Assembly: GCA_017311185.1 (NCBI GenBank)
Contig: JAESUZ010003487.1
Coordinates: 2,204,001-2,268,000 of the forward strand
Length of the DNA: 64,000 nucleotides
Direction of reading: 5' to 3'
DNA from: Proteles cristata cristata
Lineage: Eukaryota > Chordata > Mammalia > Carnivora > Hyaenidae
The first letter of the stretch is position 1. Each line of letters opens with the position of its first letter. Below, piece by piece: positions 20,940-32,815 of this stretch. The position numbers were made by a program, and so were the translations under genes. Under the pieces are notes generated by a model that saw only the letters and a program-made list of their open reading frames with translations, was not told the DNA's origin and searched no databases.

Positions 20940-21990
20940 TAATGATATCTTTAAATGTGGACTACTCCACAACTCCAGCCTTGACCTTCTCCTCTCAGAC
21001 TTCTCTCACTTCAGTTGCCATTCATTTTTCTAGGACTCTATACCTTCAGTCCAAACCTGAGATGCACAAAACAGAATTCATCATTTCATTCAGACTCTAA
21101 GCTGCTCTGTAAATATTCAGATTTCCCATAGATGAACTATACAACCATCCATCCAATTAATGAAGCCAGAGAAACCTGGATTCATTTTAGATGAATCTAA
21201 ATTGATTCTCCCCACCCAGTTAGTCCTTTAGTCCTGAACATCTCTCTTGTTTAAGCCCAGAGTCCCTGCCCTAGCTTAGGCCTTCATCCACTGCCTGAGT
21301 TATTACACCAGTTTCTTTCTACATTTCCCTGACTCGGATCCAACTGATTATCCCCCCCACCCTCAATTTATACCCCTTGATTTCAGAGTGATCATCCTTT
21401 TTTTAAAAAGATTATTTATTTTGGGAAAAAGAGTGAGGGAGGGGGAGAGAGAATCCTAAGCAGGCTCTGTGTTGCCAGCACAGAGGTGATGTGGGGCTCA
21501 GTTCTACAAACCATGAGATCACGACCCAAGCGGAAACCAATAGTTGGTCACTTAACTGACTGAGCCGCCCAGGTGCCCTCAAGAGTGATCACTGTAAGAT
21601 GCAGTATCTGTTAAAACGTCTTCAGTTATTTTCCCACTGCCACTAGTTTAGAATCTAAATTCCCTTGCTTGGCATTCAAGCTCCTTATCCCACCATTTCA
21701 AGGCCATTGTCAGTGGCTTCCCTGCTCACAATGTACCCTGGAGGAATATTAGCTACCAGTGGTCTCTGAACTTAGTTTCTCTCCGGTGGAAACATTGTTC
21801 CTATACCCGCTTTCTGAATATGACCTGTCCACTGCCAGCTTTGGGAAGGCTTCACAGTCTCCTCCTGGACAACTGACCAGCTACTCCTATGCCTCCACCA
21901 TACTCTGCTCACACTTCCAGTTTAGAATTTGACTGGGTTATAATGGCTTCTCTGCACATCTACTCCCTGCGTGCCTTCCCCCTCACTCCC
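20940..21990 (+). repeat. L2 LINE relic, split by a SINE
   Basis: 'aaattgattctccccaccca', 'tcatccactgcctgagttat' and 'caagctccttatcccaccat' follow L2 order across more than 1 kb. The SINE at 21395 splits it. The copy is unusually long for such an old element. Confidence 0.75.
21395..21581 (-). mobile_element. felid SINEC with TSD
   Basis: The 10-bp TSD 'agagtgatca' lies at 21385-21394 and 21582-21591. The body is slightly shortened. Confidence 0.94.
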
Positions 21991-21991
21991 A

Positions 21992-22229
21992 AAATGGAAG
22001 CTACTATGGGCCCGGGGCAATGCGTGACCCAAAAGCACATATATATGATGAATATATGAATGACCAAATGAATGAATGACCCTGTCAGCTCTAAGCATCC
22101 TGTAAGGCTATGTATACTTCAGTACAAAATATGAAGTATAATATCAAATCCCATGATTAAATTAACATCTGAGCAGTGATTTACAGCAAGATGGGAATGA
22201 ATGAGCAGATGAGGAACAAGTAGGGAGTG
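21992..22229. other. unassigned sequence
   Basis: Includes 'tgaatgaccaaatgaatgaatgac'-type tetranucleotide drift, possibly an L2 tail. Confidence 0.3.
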
Positions 22230-22600
22230 AGTGGCCCGGTGCAGGGAAGGGGAAGCTGACAAAATCCTGGGCACACAGCACAGAAAAATAACGCCCTGAC
22301 CCCAACTCTGCCCACTGAGTGCTGAAGTTGTTTGCAGAGATTGAATTAAGTGAAGTGGCTAGAAAATTAAGATCCGCTTGATTGAAAGTCAGTAGTATGA
22401 TTTCACACTTGCAGCTGTTTTTCTCTGACCCTCTCCTGAAGTATTGACATGTGCTAAGCCTAAAAAAGCAGAAGCTATCGTTGGAAAAACTAAAAAATGC
22501 ACAACTCCCAAAGTAAAGAAATCTTCTGATTGGCTCTTCCCTGGAGGAAATCTTCACTGACAGGCTCCTTAATGCTCTTGCAATGACCAGGACTCAAATA
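22230..22600. promoter_or_regulatory. weak candidate conserved noncoding block
   Basis: Unique sequence with 'ttgaattaagtgaagtggct' (an NKX2-type AAGTG core) near 22341. A 131-codon minus-strand ORF crosses it but is serine/cysteine/phenylalanine-rich and featureless. Confidence 0.22.
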
Positions 22601-23984
22601 TGTGACTTCTGTGGCCAAAGCCATCATCACCATAAAAAATGTCTCTCTTTTAATACATTTCTTGTTTAAACAAACCTTAGAGGACTGTTTGGTGCCAGAT
22701 TCTTAGAACTGGCTGTACAATGATTTTTTTTTTCCCTTGAATGTTTATGCTGCCCAGCCTGTAGAATTTAACTTAACAAAGAACGTTTAGTGTAAGGTAG
22801 CAATGTGGATGAATAGATTTTTTGTGTGCTTACTAAAAACGGGGGCTCCAAAGAACAAATCAAAAACCCATTAGGAATAATCCTGATTTACCCAATGATG
22901 GATAGAAATCATGCAGGGAAAGGGAGGAAATTATAAAAGAGCTTATTCTAAAGATGAAGCGGAGTAGTCAAAGAACTGTTAAACCAAAACCAGACCAGCC
23001 AACAGCTTAGCTATAGGAATGAGACACCACAGCCAGCTGTCTGTCTCTCCTGTGTCTCAGTCCCTCTCTGTACACACACACACACATCCTTCACAAGTGG
23101 AATTCACTCAGAACTGTGTCAGAGCAGAGACCCTCTTTCGGCTTGGCACTTAAACTTCATGATAATTACTGGCATGAAATTTGGAGGCAGCAAACAACAC
23201 CGAGTGGTGTTAATGTTATCTGCCATGTAATAAATGTTTCACTTTACAAGGCAGCAGGTAAGATTTGAACATGGGCTATGTGGTGGTTTTAGGTAATTTC
23301 TCCTTTTGAACGGTTCCCCACCACCGCTGTTGTGCTGTACTCCCCCCCACAGTGTATATCCACGGCAATGAAGAAGGAACCCAAATCCAAATAACAAGGT
23401 CATGGAAATTCTTCTTGCATATCAGCTCCAGTCTGTGGCCTCTGCTAGCAGAAGGGAAGTGGATTGGGTCAGATCAACAGGAGGAAAAATCTCCTTTGAC
23501 CTAAACCTTTTTCACTGTTGTTCCTCACAGACAAGCCGGGACTGTGGATGAGGCATGGGGTCCTGTCCTGGGTGTGGCCCTGGCCACAGAGCCCATCACA
23601 TAATAGAGGAAGCAGAATATGTGGATAGGGCAGTGGTTGATGTTCCTGCTATTCCCTTACTTTACTATGAACTTGCAACTTTTTTTGGAGATTGTTAATT
23701 ATGTTAAAGTGTAGCCTCTCTGGAAAAGGTTGATGATCACTTTGTGAACTTCAGTTAGGTCAGTGACAGCAGAATAAGTATCTGAGTCGTGTAAAGTGCT
23801 TCCTTCTAAGGAGATGCCCGTGTGCTACCAGCCATTGCCCCTTCCCAATAGAGCTTTCCTTTGTCATCCATACTGTCACCATCTTCTCTGTGTCACATAG
23901 CCTCACACCTGCTATGGTGCTCTATTATGGCTGCTCTATTCAAGCTGGGTGTGTGTTAGGGTAGGAGTGGAGGGAAAATGAGTG
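22601..23984. other. unassigned, mostly unique sequence
   Basis: A block at 23100-23290 has CNE-like composition ('catgataattactggcatga'). A short CA run lies at 23070-23085. No gene evidence. Confidence 0.4.
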
Positions 23985-24170
23985 AGAGAAAATTTTCTAG
24001 TGTTTTCTCCTCCTTTTATAAGGACACTACTCCTTTTGGATCAAGGCCTGACCCCTTATGACCTTAATTACCTCCATAATGGCCCTATCCCAAATACAGT
24101 CACTTCAGGGGGTAGGGCTTCAAAATATGAATTTGAAGCAGACACAATTCAGTCTATAGAATCACCCTTG
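23985..24170 (-). repeat. MaLR-type LTR fragment
   Basis: 'ccttaattacctccataatg', 'ccaaatacagtcacttcagg' and 'acacaattcagtctatagaa' are the reverse of the MLT1/MST-type LTR start. It is an ancient endogenous retroviral LTR remnant with no coding part. Confidence 0.7.
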
Positions 24171-24369
24171 CTTCCTTCCTCCCACCTAGCTTCCTACTTA
24201 TCTTTGCCTTTAGAGATTAAGTGGCAGTCACAGGAGTAGATTTGACAGGAAAAGAACTAGGAAAATTGGGCTGGGCAGTGAAAGGCATGTAGAGACAGGA
24301 AGTGGATGAACTGAAGTCAATGGTACCATCATTAATTTAGTTTTTCAGACTTAATGCCCAAGAGTGGAG

Positions 24370-25080
24370 CTTTAAATTTGGACCCTTCTGGTATCAGTTA
24401 GCTAATGTTGAGTAACAAACAGCTCCCGATTTTAATACTTGAAACAACATTCATTTCTTAACACTCATATACCTAGAGACTAGCTGGATTTTGCCTGATC
24501 CAGGCTGGGCTCAGTTGGGCCATTCTTTTTAGGTTGCAGCCACCAGGGTGCTCTGCTTCTCGCTGTAGCTCTGGGGAGGGTGGAGCTCCTCCACATGTCT
24601 CCCATCTTTCTCAGACTAGTAGGCCAGTGTGGGTATGTTCCTTTTATGCTGGTGGCTGAGGCTCAAAAGCAAAGCAGAAACACTCAGTGTCTTTTTTTTT
24701 TTTTTTTTTTTTTTTTGAGATAGAGGGCACAAGTGAGCTAGAGGCAGAGAGAGAGAGGGAGAGAGAGAGAGGGAGAGAGAGAATTCCATGATGGGCAGAG
24801 AGAGAGCAAGGAAAGGGAGCTAGAGAAATGGAACTCACTTGAAGTGGGGCTCGTGCTCACCTGATGCAGGACTTGAGCTCATGGTTCATGAGTTCACCAC
24901 CTGTGCTGAAGTCAGATGCTTAACGACTGAGCCACCCAGGCACCCACACAGTGTCTCTTAAATCCCAGCCTTGAAATGGCACACTGATGTTACTGACGTT
25001 ACTGACATTTCTGTTTGTGTCATTGGCTAAAGCAGGCCACATCATCAAGCCCAAAGCCAACAATATGAATGCAGGAAGGG
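24370..25080 (+). repeat. ancient interspersed repeat, split by a SINE
   Basis: 'atcagttagctaatgttgag' followed by 'taacaaacagctcccgattt' opens a widespread old repeat, possibly LTR class. Its continuation ('catttctgtttgtgtcattg') appears beyond the SINE at 24693. Confidence 0.45.
24693..24944 (-). mobile_element. felid SINEC with TSD and extended body
   Basis: The TSD is 'cactcagtgtct' at 24681-24692 and 'cacacagtgtct' at 24945-24956 (one mismatch). The body includes an extra GA-rich stretch. Confidence 0.93.
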
Positions 25081-25129
25081 GTAAAGGATTCAATATACCT
25101 TATCTTCCTCCTCTTTACTTCCCATAGCT

Positions 25130-26110
25130 GACACATTACATTGGCTTATGTTATCGCCCAAATCCCCTGAATATGTCTACTGCTTACCCTCTCCTCCATG
25201 ACCATCCTATTCTGAGCTGTTATGTTCTACCTGGATACTGCAACAGCCATCTAAGTGGCCTCTGCATAACCAGTCTTGGACCTCACTTCAAAATTATTTT
25301 TTCAAATCCACCAATCTGCTCATGTCACTTCCTATGACTGCTCTTGGTTCTGAAGGTAAAGACAAAAGTTTCTTATATCAGCTAGGGCCTGACGTAACCT
25401 CACAGCCATCAACCTTTCCATCTCACCTCAGAACCCACTTCCTCTTACTCGCTGTGTTAGCCCAGCGGCTTTCTTCAGGGCCTTTGTAAGTACTGGGCTT
25501 TGTGTACTTCAGGGCCTTTAGAATGCTGTTTCTGTGCCTAGAACCTATCCTCTACCCTTACCCTCTTAATTCTCATGTATTCTTCAGATCTCAACTTGAA
25601 CATCCCTTCTTCAAGAAAGCTTTCCAAGGGGCACCTGGGTGGCTCAGTCGGTTAAGCATCCGACATCAGCTCTGGTCATGATCTTCTGGTTCGTAAGTTC
25701 GAGCCCTGTGCTGTTGGGCTCTGCTAAGAGCTCACAGCCTGGAGCCTGATTTGGATGGTGTTGCCTCCCTCTCTCTGCTTCTCCCCCACTCACACTCTGT
25801 TCTCTCAAAAATGAACATTAAATTAAAAAAACAAAGCTTTCCTTGATGCCCTAGGCTACATCAGCTTACTGTTTTAGAGAGTCTCATCATTGTGTACTTT
25901 TACTTCATGTCACTTTCTGCATTTTGTCATGGGGCATTTATTTGTGAGGTCATTTAATTAATGTCTCACCTCCCCAACCCCTGGGTGTAAACTCCATGAA
26001 ATTAGGCACTATTTCAATTTTTGGTAATCATTGTATCTCAGCGCCTAGCATGGTTACTTAGTACATCGTAGGAACTGAATGCGTTTATGTTAAATGAATG
26101 AATGAACAAG
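25130..26110 (+). repeat. L2 LINE relic, split by a SINE
   Basis: 'ctggatactgcaacagccat', 'ttcttcagggcctttgtaag', 'aactccatgaaattaggcac' and 'gcgcctagcatggttactta' run through the L2 3' half to its GAAT-type tail. The SINE at 25626 interrupts it. Confidence 0.85.
25626..25832 (+). mobile_element. felid SINEC with TSD
   Basis: The perfect 10-bp TSD 'aaagctttcc' lies at 25616-25625 and 25833-25842. It opens 'ggggcacctgggtggctcag'. Confidence 0.96.
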
Positions 26111-26569
26111 CTGGCCCAAACAATCAAAGAAACAAAACTAACTCTTTTCATTTTCTTTGTCAAGAACCTCAGGACACTCCCACCCTTTTTATTAAGATTT
26201 AACACAGACTTTATATTTCAGAGAAAAATGCAATCCGGGACAAATTACAATTTCACAGAACGTTGAAGAAATCTTTAGCCACAGACTCTTTGTCTCTGTA
26301 TCCATTCCTAGACTTAATCCAGGTTTAGTTTGACAGAAAAAAAATATCCCAAGATCTAAGAACATTTTTCTATGTTTTACTTCATGGGTGTGTCTATGAC
26401 TGCTGAGTAGACCTATTGTAGAACATGAATCCTCTTTTTAAAAAAAAAGATTGATTAATGCTAACTAAAGACAATATATTCACATTTTTGTTGTTGTTGG
26501 AAATTATCTTTGCTATTCTCAGTTCCAATCAACAACTCTGTATTATTAGTGTGATGGTAGATTGTTGCC
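26111..26569. other. unassigned sequence
   Basis: AT-rich, no family recognised. Confidence 0.35.
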
Positions 26570-27025
26570 CTGACGGTCCCGATTAGTGGTCTCCTTTTAA
26601 CCATGCTCTTTGCAGTTGACTTTGCAATTCACCACGAGATGGAGTCTATTTTCCCACCCCTTGAATCTGGGCTGGTTTTCTTATTTACTTTGGCTAAGAA
26701 AATGCAGTGGAAATGACATTGAGCCAGTTATGATGAACGTACACCTCAAGAAGCCTTGCACACTTCTCTTCTTGGGCTTTTGCTATGCTATAAGAACAAG
26801 CCCAGTTTAATCTGTTGAGGCTGAGAGGCTGTGTGGAACAATGTCAAATTGTCACAGCCAAGGCAACCCTGGACCAGCCCTGTGCCAACCACCCAGCAGA
26901 GATCAGCCAAAATTGCCTCTGATCAGAGAACTACTCAGCCAACTTACAGATTCCTGAGTTAGATAAGTTCTTATTTCGTAAATTTGGCATGGTTTTTACA
27001 TGGCAATAACTAACTGAGACAGTGT
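26570..27025 (+). repeat. ancient repeat, probably LTR class
   Basis: 'ccaccccttgaatctgggct', 'ctttggctaagaaaatgcag' and 'tcagagaactactcagccaa' belong to a common old mammalian repeat that ends 'ataactaactgagacagt'. Exact family not assigned. Confidence 0.5.
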
Positions 27026-27119
27026 TTAAAGCAATATTACTGGGCTCCTAAAAAAATTACAACTACGTCACACCTTTTCCTCCTGTCCCCAAAGTATAGA
27101 CCATTCTGAAAGATCTATC

Positions 27120-27715
27120 TGGGGTTAAATCTTCTCTAACACATTTTTATTAACCAGGTGACTTCAAGTAAGCTATTCAGATAGTTCTAAGCTTCACATT
27201 CCTTAACTATGAAATAGAGTTAATAATATTGTTGCAGAGAAGGGATCTATTGTCCTTTAATATCTTATGTTCCTTTCTCCGTATTTCAGATCCCCTAATT
27301 CTTGGCTGGGCACATGGCTCCTCCCTAAGTGTGTTCATGTGACTAAGTTCTAGTCAAGTGAAATCTACATAAGGAAGCTGGTACATTTCCTTTGCCCCCT
27401 TTTTCTTCATCCCTTTTCACTCTGATGGCATCATAGCTACTTGGCAGTGATAAGGGAGAATGCTTTAGTCACAAAGGACTTTCTAAAGCACAGAACTGTG
27501 AAATCAACCTAGACTGCCTACCTCTTGATTTGTATACAAGGGAAATAAAATTCTCCCTTGCTTAAGACATTGTCATTTTAGGTTTCTGTTACTCACAATT
27601 GAACCTAATCCTAGCTAATATAAAGAGCCTTCTTGCTGGTTTGTTCTGAGTGAGGTGATAATGTAAGTGCCTAGCATCATGTCTAGTACATAGTAAGTCA
27701 CAACAAATAAGTGTA
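27120..27715 (+). repeat. MIR relic split by an LTR-like element
   Basis: The first part (27120-27240, 'ccttaactatgaaatagagt') and last part (27640-27715, 'gtgcctagcatcatgtctag') are consecutive in MIR. The 400 bp between them is a later insertion. Confidence 0.6.
27245..27625 (+). repeat. LTR-like element within MIR
   Basis: 'cttggctgggcacatggctc', 'tagactgcctacctcttgat' and an 'aaataaaattctcccttgct' polyadenylation-like end, then 'aacctaatcctagctaatat', give the pattern of an old MaLR/ERVL-type LTR. Confidence 0.45.
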
Positions 27716-27902
27716 GCTCTTTTTCAAAAAATTATTGGTAGTAATAGTACAGGCAATACCAACATATCTCCTGGCCAGTATTGAGGTAAAACTGGCGATA
27801 CTGTTGGAAGTCAGGTGAAGTTATGGCTTTAGTCACATTTACGTAAGAGTAAAGATCTATGACATGTGTTTGTTGATAATTTTCTTAAAGAGTTTCCTTC
27901 TT

Positions 27903-28131
27903 TTTTAAAAAAAATTTTATATGTTTTTTTTGTTTATTTTTGAGAAAGAGACAGAGTGTGAGTGGGGGAGGGGCAGAGAGAGAAAGAGAGGAAGACACAG
28001 AATCCAAAGCAGGCTCCAGGCTCCAAGCTGTCAACACAGAGCCCAATGTGGAGGTCGAACCCATGAACTGTGAGATCATGACCTGAGTCGAAGTCGGACG
28101 CTTAACAGATTGAGCCACCCAGATTTTCCCC
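27903..28131 (-). mobile_element. felid SINEC with TSD
   Basis: The 14-bp TSD is 'agagtttccttctt' at 27889-27902 and 'agagttcccttctt' at 28132-28145 (one mismatch). Confidence 0.94.
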
Positions 28132-28370
28132 AGAGTTCCCTTCTTAACCCATTCCTTACTAAAATAACAGTTTTATTGTAATGAAATGGAGGAAGCAGAT
28201 GTATGTTAGCAGTGATCGTGCAACGTTCACTTTGTCAAAATTTTAGCTCACTAATGTAGTAAGCCCTCAAAATATAGCACAACAGAAAAGGGTTTTGAGC
28301 ATGTTCTAGATCTCTTTCCCTCATAAACATAAATGTTTCAAGAGTCTATTAAAATGCAAGCATCATATAC

Positions 28371-28444
28371 ACTTGATAAGCAATATTGTATATAAAGCAT
28401 TATATGTACTTGATGAGCAATATTGTATATGAAACATTATATTT
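28371..28444. repeat. 37-bp tandem duplication
   Basis: Two units (28371-28407 and 28408-28444) both begin 'acttgat.agcaatattgta'. Four or five substitutions separate them, and a partial third unit is visible upstream ('aagcatcatatac'). Confidence 0.9.
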
Positions 28445-28446
28445 AT

Positions 28447-28642
28447 GAGGTGCCTGGATGGCTCAGTTGGTTAAGTGTCTGACTCTTGATTTGGGCTCAG
28501 GTCATGATCTCACAGTTGGTGAGTTCAAGCCCCACATCAGGCTGTTCTCTAACAAGCATGGAGCCTGCTTGGGATTTTCTCTCCCTTTCTCTCTCCCCCA
28601 CTCATTGTCTCTCAAAATAAATAAACATTAAAAATAAATAAT
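28447..28642 (+). mobile_element. felid SINEC
   Basis: It opens 'gaggtgcctggatggctcag' and ends 'aaataaataaacattaaaa'. The CpGs are mostly lost, so it is an older copy. It abuts the 37-bp duplication. Confidence 0.92.
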
Positions 28643-29539
28643 TCATTGTATTTATTAAAATAATATAGCTTATTACAAAATTATATCTCAGCTTTAAAAT
28701 ATTAAAAAACTTTATTTTAGATCTTAGAAGAAGAAATGCTTTTTTAGAAAACTATTACCATTGTAACTCTGCCATTAGCTCCTTTGGTATTCCCTACTGT
28801 GAAGATCATTATTTTGAGACTTGGAAAGTCAGCAAAAAGGCATGCAGAACCTCCCCCAGTACTGAATCAATTTTTTAAGACAATTTTTCCTCAGAAATAT
28901 AGTGAAACACAGAGAAGTCATTCATAATGAGTTCCTCAAGCAAAAATGCTTTTTAATTATTCTGACATTGGAAAAAGAACTCACAGAGAAATACTGTTCA
29001 TAGTGGATTCCATATAGCATTTGATAGTTGTATGTCATTACCAAAGTAACTAATAGGTCCCAAATCAGCTGGAATGTGGCTTTTCCCATTGAGGTGCCTT
29101 TAAAATTAATCAATTACAGAAGCCTATTGTGAAGACTTTTCTGTAACTAAGATTTCCTATGGAAATCAATAGAGATTTTTTTTTTAAATGCTTCTAAGGG
29201 AAAATTGGTTAGTAAATTGCGGGAAAGCCTAAACTGATAAGACAGTAAAGTCAAGAAAATGTTTCAAGGTATAAATAGACTTGAGATGTCTCAGGAAAGG
29301 ATGCCAGTCTGACTAGCAAGAAACAAAAGTACATGAGGAGCATAGGTTAAGGCAGAAGATGGAATAGCCTATGGGCAAGTTGCCTGTCAGTAGTGGTCAG
29401 TGGGATACTAGCTAGAAACAGTAGAATGTAAGACTGGGAATGCAGACTGTGACTTTGAGGAAAGCATGGTATTGGATGTTGTATCTAATTCATTAGTAGT
29501 TGGTAATCATTAAAGTGTTTTTAACAGAAAGATAAAAAG
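28643..29539. other. unassigned sequence
   Basis: AT-rich with no repeat recognised. The 63-codon minus-strand ORF at 28922-29113 has no support. Confidence 0.4.
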
Positions 29540-29872
29540 GTATCAATGCTGACTTCACTAGGTGAATTCTACCGGCTATTTACAGAAAAGCTAATACCAA
29601 TTATTCATGAATTCTTTCAAAAATTTGTGAGTGAAAGCACTTCTCAAATCATTCCACAAGGCCGGTATTATTCTAATACCAAAACTAGGCAAAGGTGTAA
29701 CAAGAAAAGAAAATTACAGACCAATAACCCTTATGATTACAAATGCAAAAATCTTTAACAGGTAATAGGGAAATCAAATCTAGCATCACATAAAAGGATT
29801 ATCCTCCATAACCAAGAGGGATTTATCCGAGGAATGCAAGGTTGGTTGAACATTTAAAAAATCAAGTAATGT

Positions 29873-30067
29873 CGGGGCACCTGGGTGGCTCAGTCAGTTA
29901 AGCGTCGTTTCTTGGTTTCGGCTCAGGTTGCGATCTCATGGTTTGTCAGTTTGAGCCCCATGTCAGACTCTGTGCTGACAATGTAGAGCTTGCTTGGGAT
30001 TCTCTTTCTTTCCCCCTTTCTCTGCCCTTCCCTGCCTGCCTCTCTAAATAAATAAATAGATGATGAT

Positions 30068-30108
<41 letters not shown>

Positions 30109-30119
30109 ACTTAAAAAAC
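29873..30119 (+). mobile_element. felid SINEC with GATA-expanded tail and TSD
   Basis: The TSD is 'atcaagtaatgt' at 29861-29872 and 'atcaagtgatgt' at 30120-30131 (one mismatch). The A-rich tail has turned into a (GATA)n microsatellite at about 30069-30116. Confidence 0.95.
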
Positions 30120-30526
30120 ATCAAGTGATGTTGCCATATCAATAGAATAGGAAACAATATCAGTATCAGACAATAACAATATCCACATAACTATCTCAAT
30201 CAATGCATAATAAGCACTTGAGAAAACCAACCCTCATGATTAAAAGAAATCAATAAACTAGGAAGAGCAGCTAACTTAACATGATAAAAGCCATTTAGAA
30301 AAACCCATGGCTAACATTATACTTAATGGTAAAAGAGCTGATGCTTTCCCCGTAAGATAAGAAAGAAGGTGAGGCTGTCTGCTCTCACCAGTTCTATTCA
30401 ACACTGTACTAAAAGTTCTAGCCAGGGCAATTAGGCAAGAAAAAGAAATAAAAGGCCAGTTGAAAAATGAGTAAAACTATCTCTAATCACAAGTCACATG
30501 ATCTTGTATGCTGGAAATACCAAGCA

Positions 30527-30527
<1 letters not shown>

Positions 30528-30571
<44 letters not shown>
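30528..30571. repeat. (AC)n microsatellite
   Basis: A run of about 22 AC units within the old L1. Confidence 0.95.
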
Positions 30572-30574
<3 letters not shown>

Positions 30575-30823
30575 CCCATTAAAACTAATAAATGCAGGAA
30601 GATTAATATGCAAAATAATTATATTTTTATACAATCATTTATTTTCATATATGAAATTAAGAAAGCAATTCTACTTATGAAAGCATCAAAATAAATACTT
30701 AGGAATAATTTAACAAGTGTAAAACATATACTCTGAAAACCACAAAAATTGTTAACAAAGTTAAAGATGATCTAAATAAATGGAAAGCCATCCTATGTTC
30801 ATGGATCAGAAGACAATATTGTT

Positions 30824-31036
30824 GTGGTGACTGGGTGGCTCGGTCGCTTGAGCATCCGACTTCAGCTCAGGTCATGATCTCACGGTTCATGGGTTTAAGC
30901 CCCGTTATCAGGCTCTGTGCTAACAGCTCAAAGCCTGGAGCCTTCTTTGGATTCTGCATCTCTCTTTCTCTGCCCCTTCCCTGCTTGTGCTCTGTGTCTC
31001 TGTCTCTCAAAAAGAAATAGTCATTAAAAAAAAGAG
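30824..31036 (+). mobile_element. felid SINEC with TSD
   Basis: The perfect 13-bp TSD 'agacaatattgtt' lies at 30811-30823 and 31037-31049, in L1 sequence. Confidence 0.95.
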
Positions 31037-31232
31037 AGACAATATTGTTAAGAAGGCAATATTTACCAAATTAACCTACAAATTCATTGCAATACTTACT
31101 AGAATCCCAGCTGTCATTTTTGTAGAAGTTAACAAACTGATCCTAAAATTGGTATGAAAACTAAAAGGAACTAGAATAGCCAAAACAACCTTGAAAAAGA
31201 ACAAAGTTAAAAGACTCACATTTTCCAGTTTT

Positions 31233-31444
31233 TTAAAAAATATTTTTATTTATTTCTAGGAGAGAGAGAGACAGTGTGAGCAGGGGAGGGTCAGAGAGAG
31301 AGGGAGACACAGACTCTGAAATAGGCTCCAGGCTCTGAGCTGGCAGTCAGCCCAGAGCCCAATGCGGGGCTTGAACCCACGAACCGTGAGATCATGACCT
31401 AAGCGAAAGTCAGATGCTTAACCGACTAAGCCACCCAGGCACCC
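31233..31444 (-). mobile_element. felid SINEC, 'GACCCTCC' subfamily, with 18-bp TSD
   Basis: The perfect TSD 'ctcacattttccagtttt' lies at 31215-31232 and 31445-31462. The body has 'ggggagggtcagagaga' and an extended 'gagctggcagtcag' centre. Confidence 0.96.
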
Positions 31445-31513
31445 CTCACATTTTCCAGTTTTAAACTTACTGCAAAGCTCAAATAATTAAGACTGTGTGT
31501 TTGTGGCATAAGG

Positions 31514-31514
<1 letters not shown>

Positions 31515-31557
<43 letters not shown>
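31515..31557. repeat. (CA)n microsatellite
   Basis: About 21 CA units inside the old L1. Confidence 0.95.
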
Positions 31558-31559
<2 letters not shown>

Positions 31560-32815
31560 AAAATAGAATTGAGAATCCAACATAAACCCTCACATTTATG
31601 GTCAATTGTTTTTGACAAGGTTGTGAGAACAATTCAATAAACAGGATAATCTTTCTAACAAATAGTACTGGGACAACGGCATATCTACATGCAAAAGAAT
31701 GAAGTTGGATCTCTACCTTACATCATATATAAAAACTTACTAAAAATGATCAAAGACTTCAATGTGAGAGCTAAAATGATAAGCTCTTAAAAATATAAGG
31801 TAAATCTTATCTTGGATTTGGCAATAATTTCTTAGAAATGATACCAAAAGCACAAGCAATGAGAGGGAAAAAAGAAAGGTAAATTGTACTTCCTCAGAAG
31901 TAAAAACTTTTGTTCATTAAAGGACATCATCAGGAAAGTGAATAGACAAACCACAGAATAGGAGAAAGCATATGCAGATCATATTCATATATGTGATAAG
32001 AGACTTGTATCTAGAATACATAATATTCTAGTCAATAGCAACAAATAATCCAATTAAAACATAGGCAAAGGATCTGAATAGACACATCTCCAAAGAAGAA
32101 ATACAGATGGCCCATAAGCACATGAAAAAAAAAAAATGCTCAACATCGTTAGTCATAAGACAAATGCAAGTCAAAGCCACAAGGGTTGTCTGTTTACACC
32201 AGCTAGTTTGGCTATAATAGAAAAGACAAATAACAACAAGTGTTGGCAACATGTGCAGAAATTGGAATCCCCACATACTGCTAGTAGGAATGTAAAATAG
32301 TGCAGCCATTTTGAAAAACAGTGCGGCAGTTCCTCAGAAAGTTAGACATTGAGTTACCATATGTTCTAGTAATTCCACTCTTGAGCATATACCCAAGAGA
32401 AATGAAAATATATGCCTATACAAAAACTTGTAAATGAATGAGCATGCAGTAATAATCATAATGGTCAAAAGGTAGAAATGATCCAAATGCTTATCAACTG
32501 ATAAATGGATAAACAAAATGTGGTTTGTCTATGTTCTACAACATGGATGACCCTTAAGAACAATCTGTTAAGGGAAGGAAGCCAGTCACAAAAGACCACA
32601 TAGGTGTGAGTCCATTTATATGAAAAGCCCAGAATCTATAAGACAGAAAGCAGGTCAGTGGTTGCCTATTGCTGGCTGGAGAGACGGGAGGGTTGGGAGG
32701 TGATAGTGAAGGGGCGCAGCTTCTCTTTGGGAAAATAGAAATGTTCTAAAATTGATTGTGGTGATGATTGCACAACTCTGTGGACATACTAACAACCACT
32801 GAATTTTTTTAAGAA

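Larger units (their letters stand above)
29540..32815 (+). mobile_element. old L1, ORF2 and 3'UTR, broken by three SINEs
   Basis: Decayed ORF2 text runs from about 29545 ('ttcattgatgaattct'-like reverse transcriptase region), through 'ttctattcaacactgtacta' and 'agccagggcaattaggcaag' near 30390-30440. It continues to the C-terminus and a 3'UTR with 'attgattgtggtgatgattg' at about 32748. Two CA repeats (30528-30571, 31515-31557) and SINEs at 29873, 30824 and 31233 lie within it. Stops and indels are throughout. Confidence 0.9.

Noticed and set aside
22162..22557. 131-codon minus-strand ORF
   Set aside because: No recognisable domain, no splice sites in phase, low-complexity S/F/C content.
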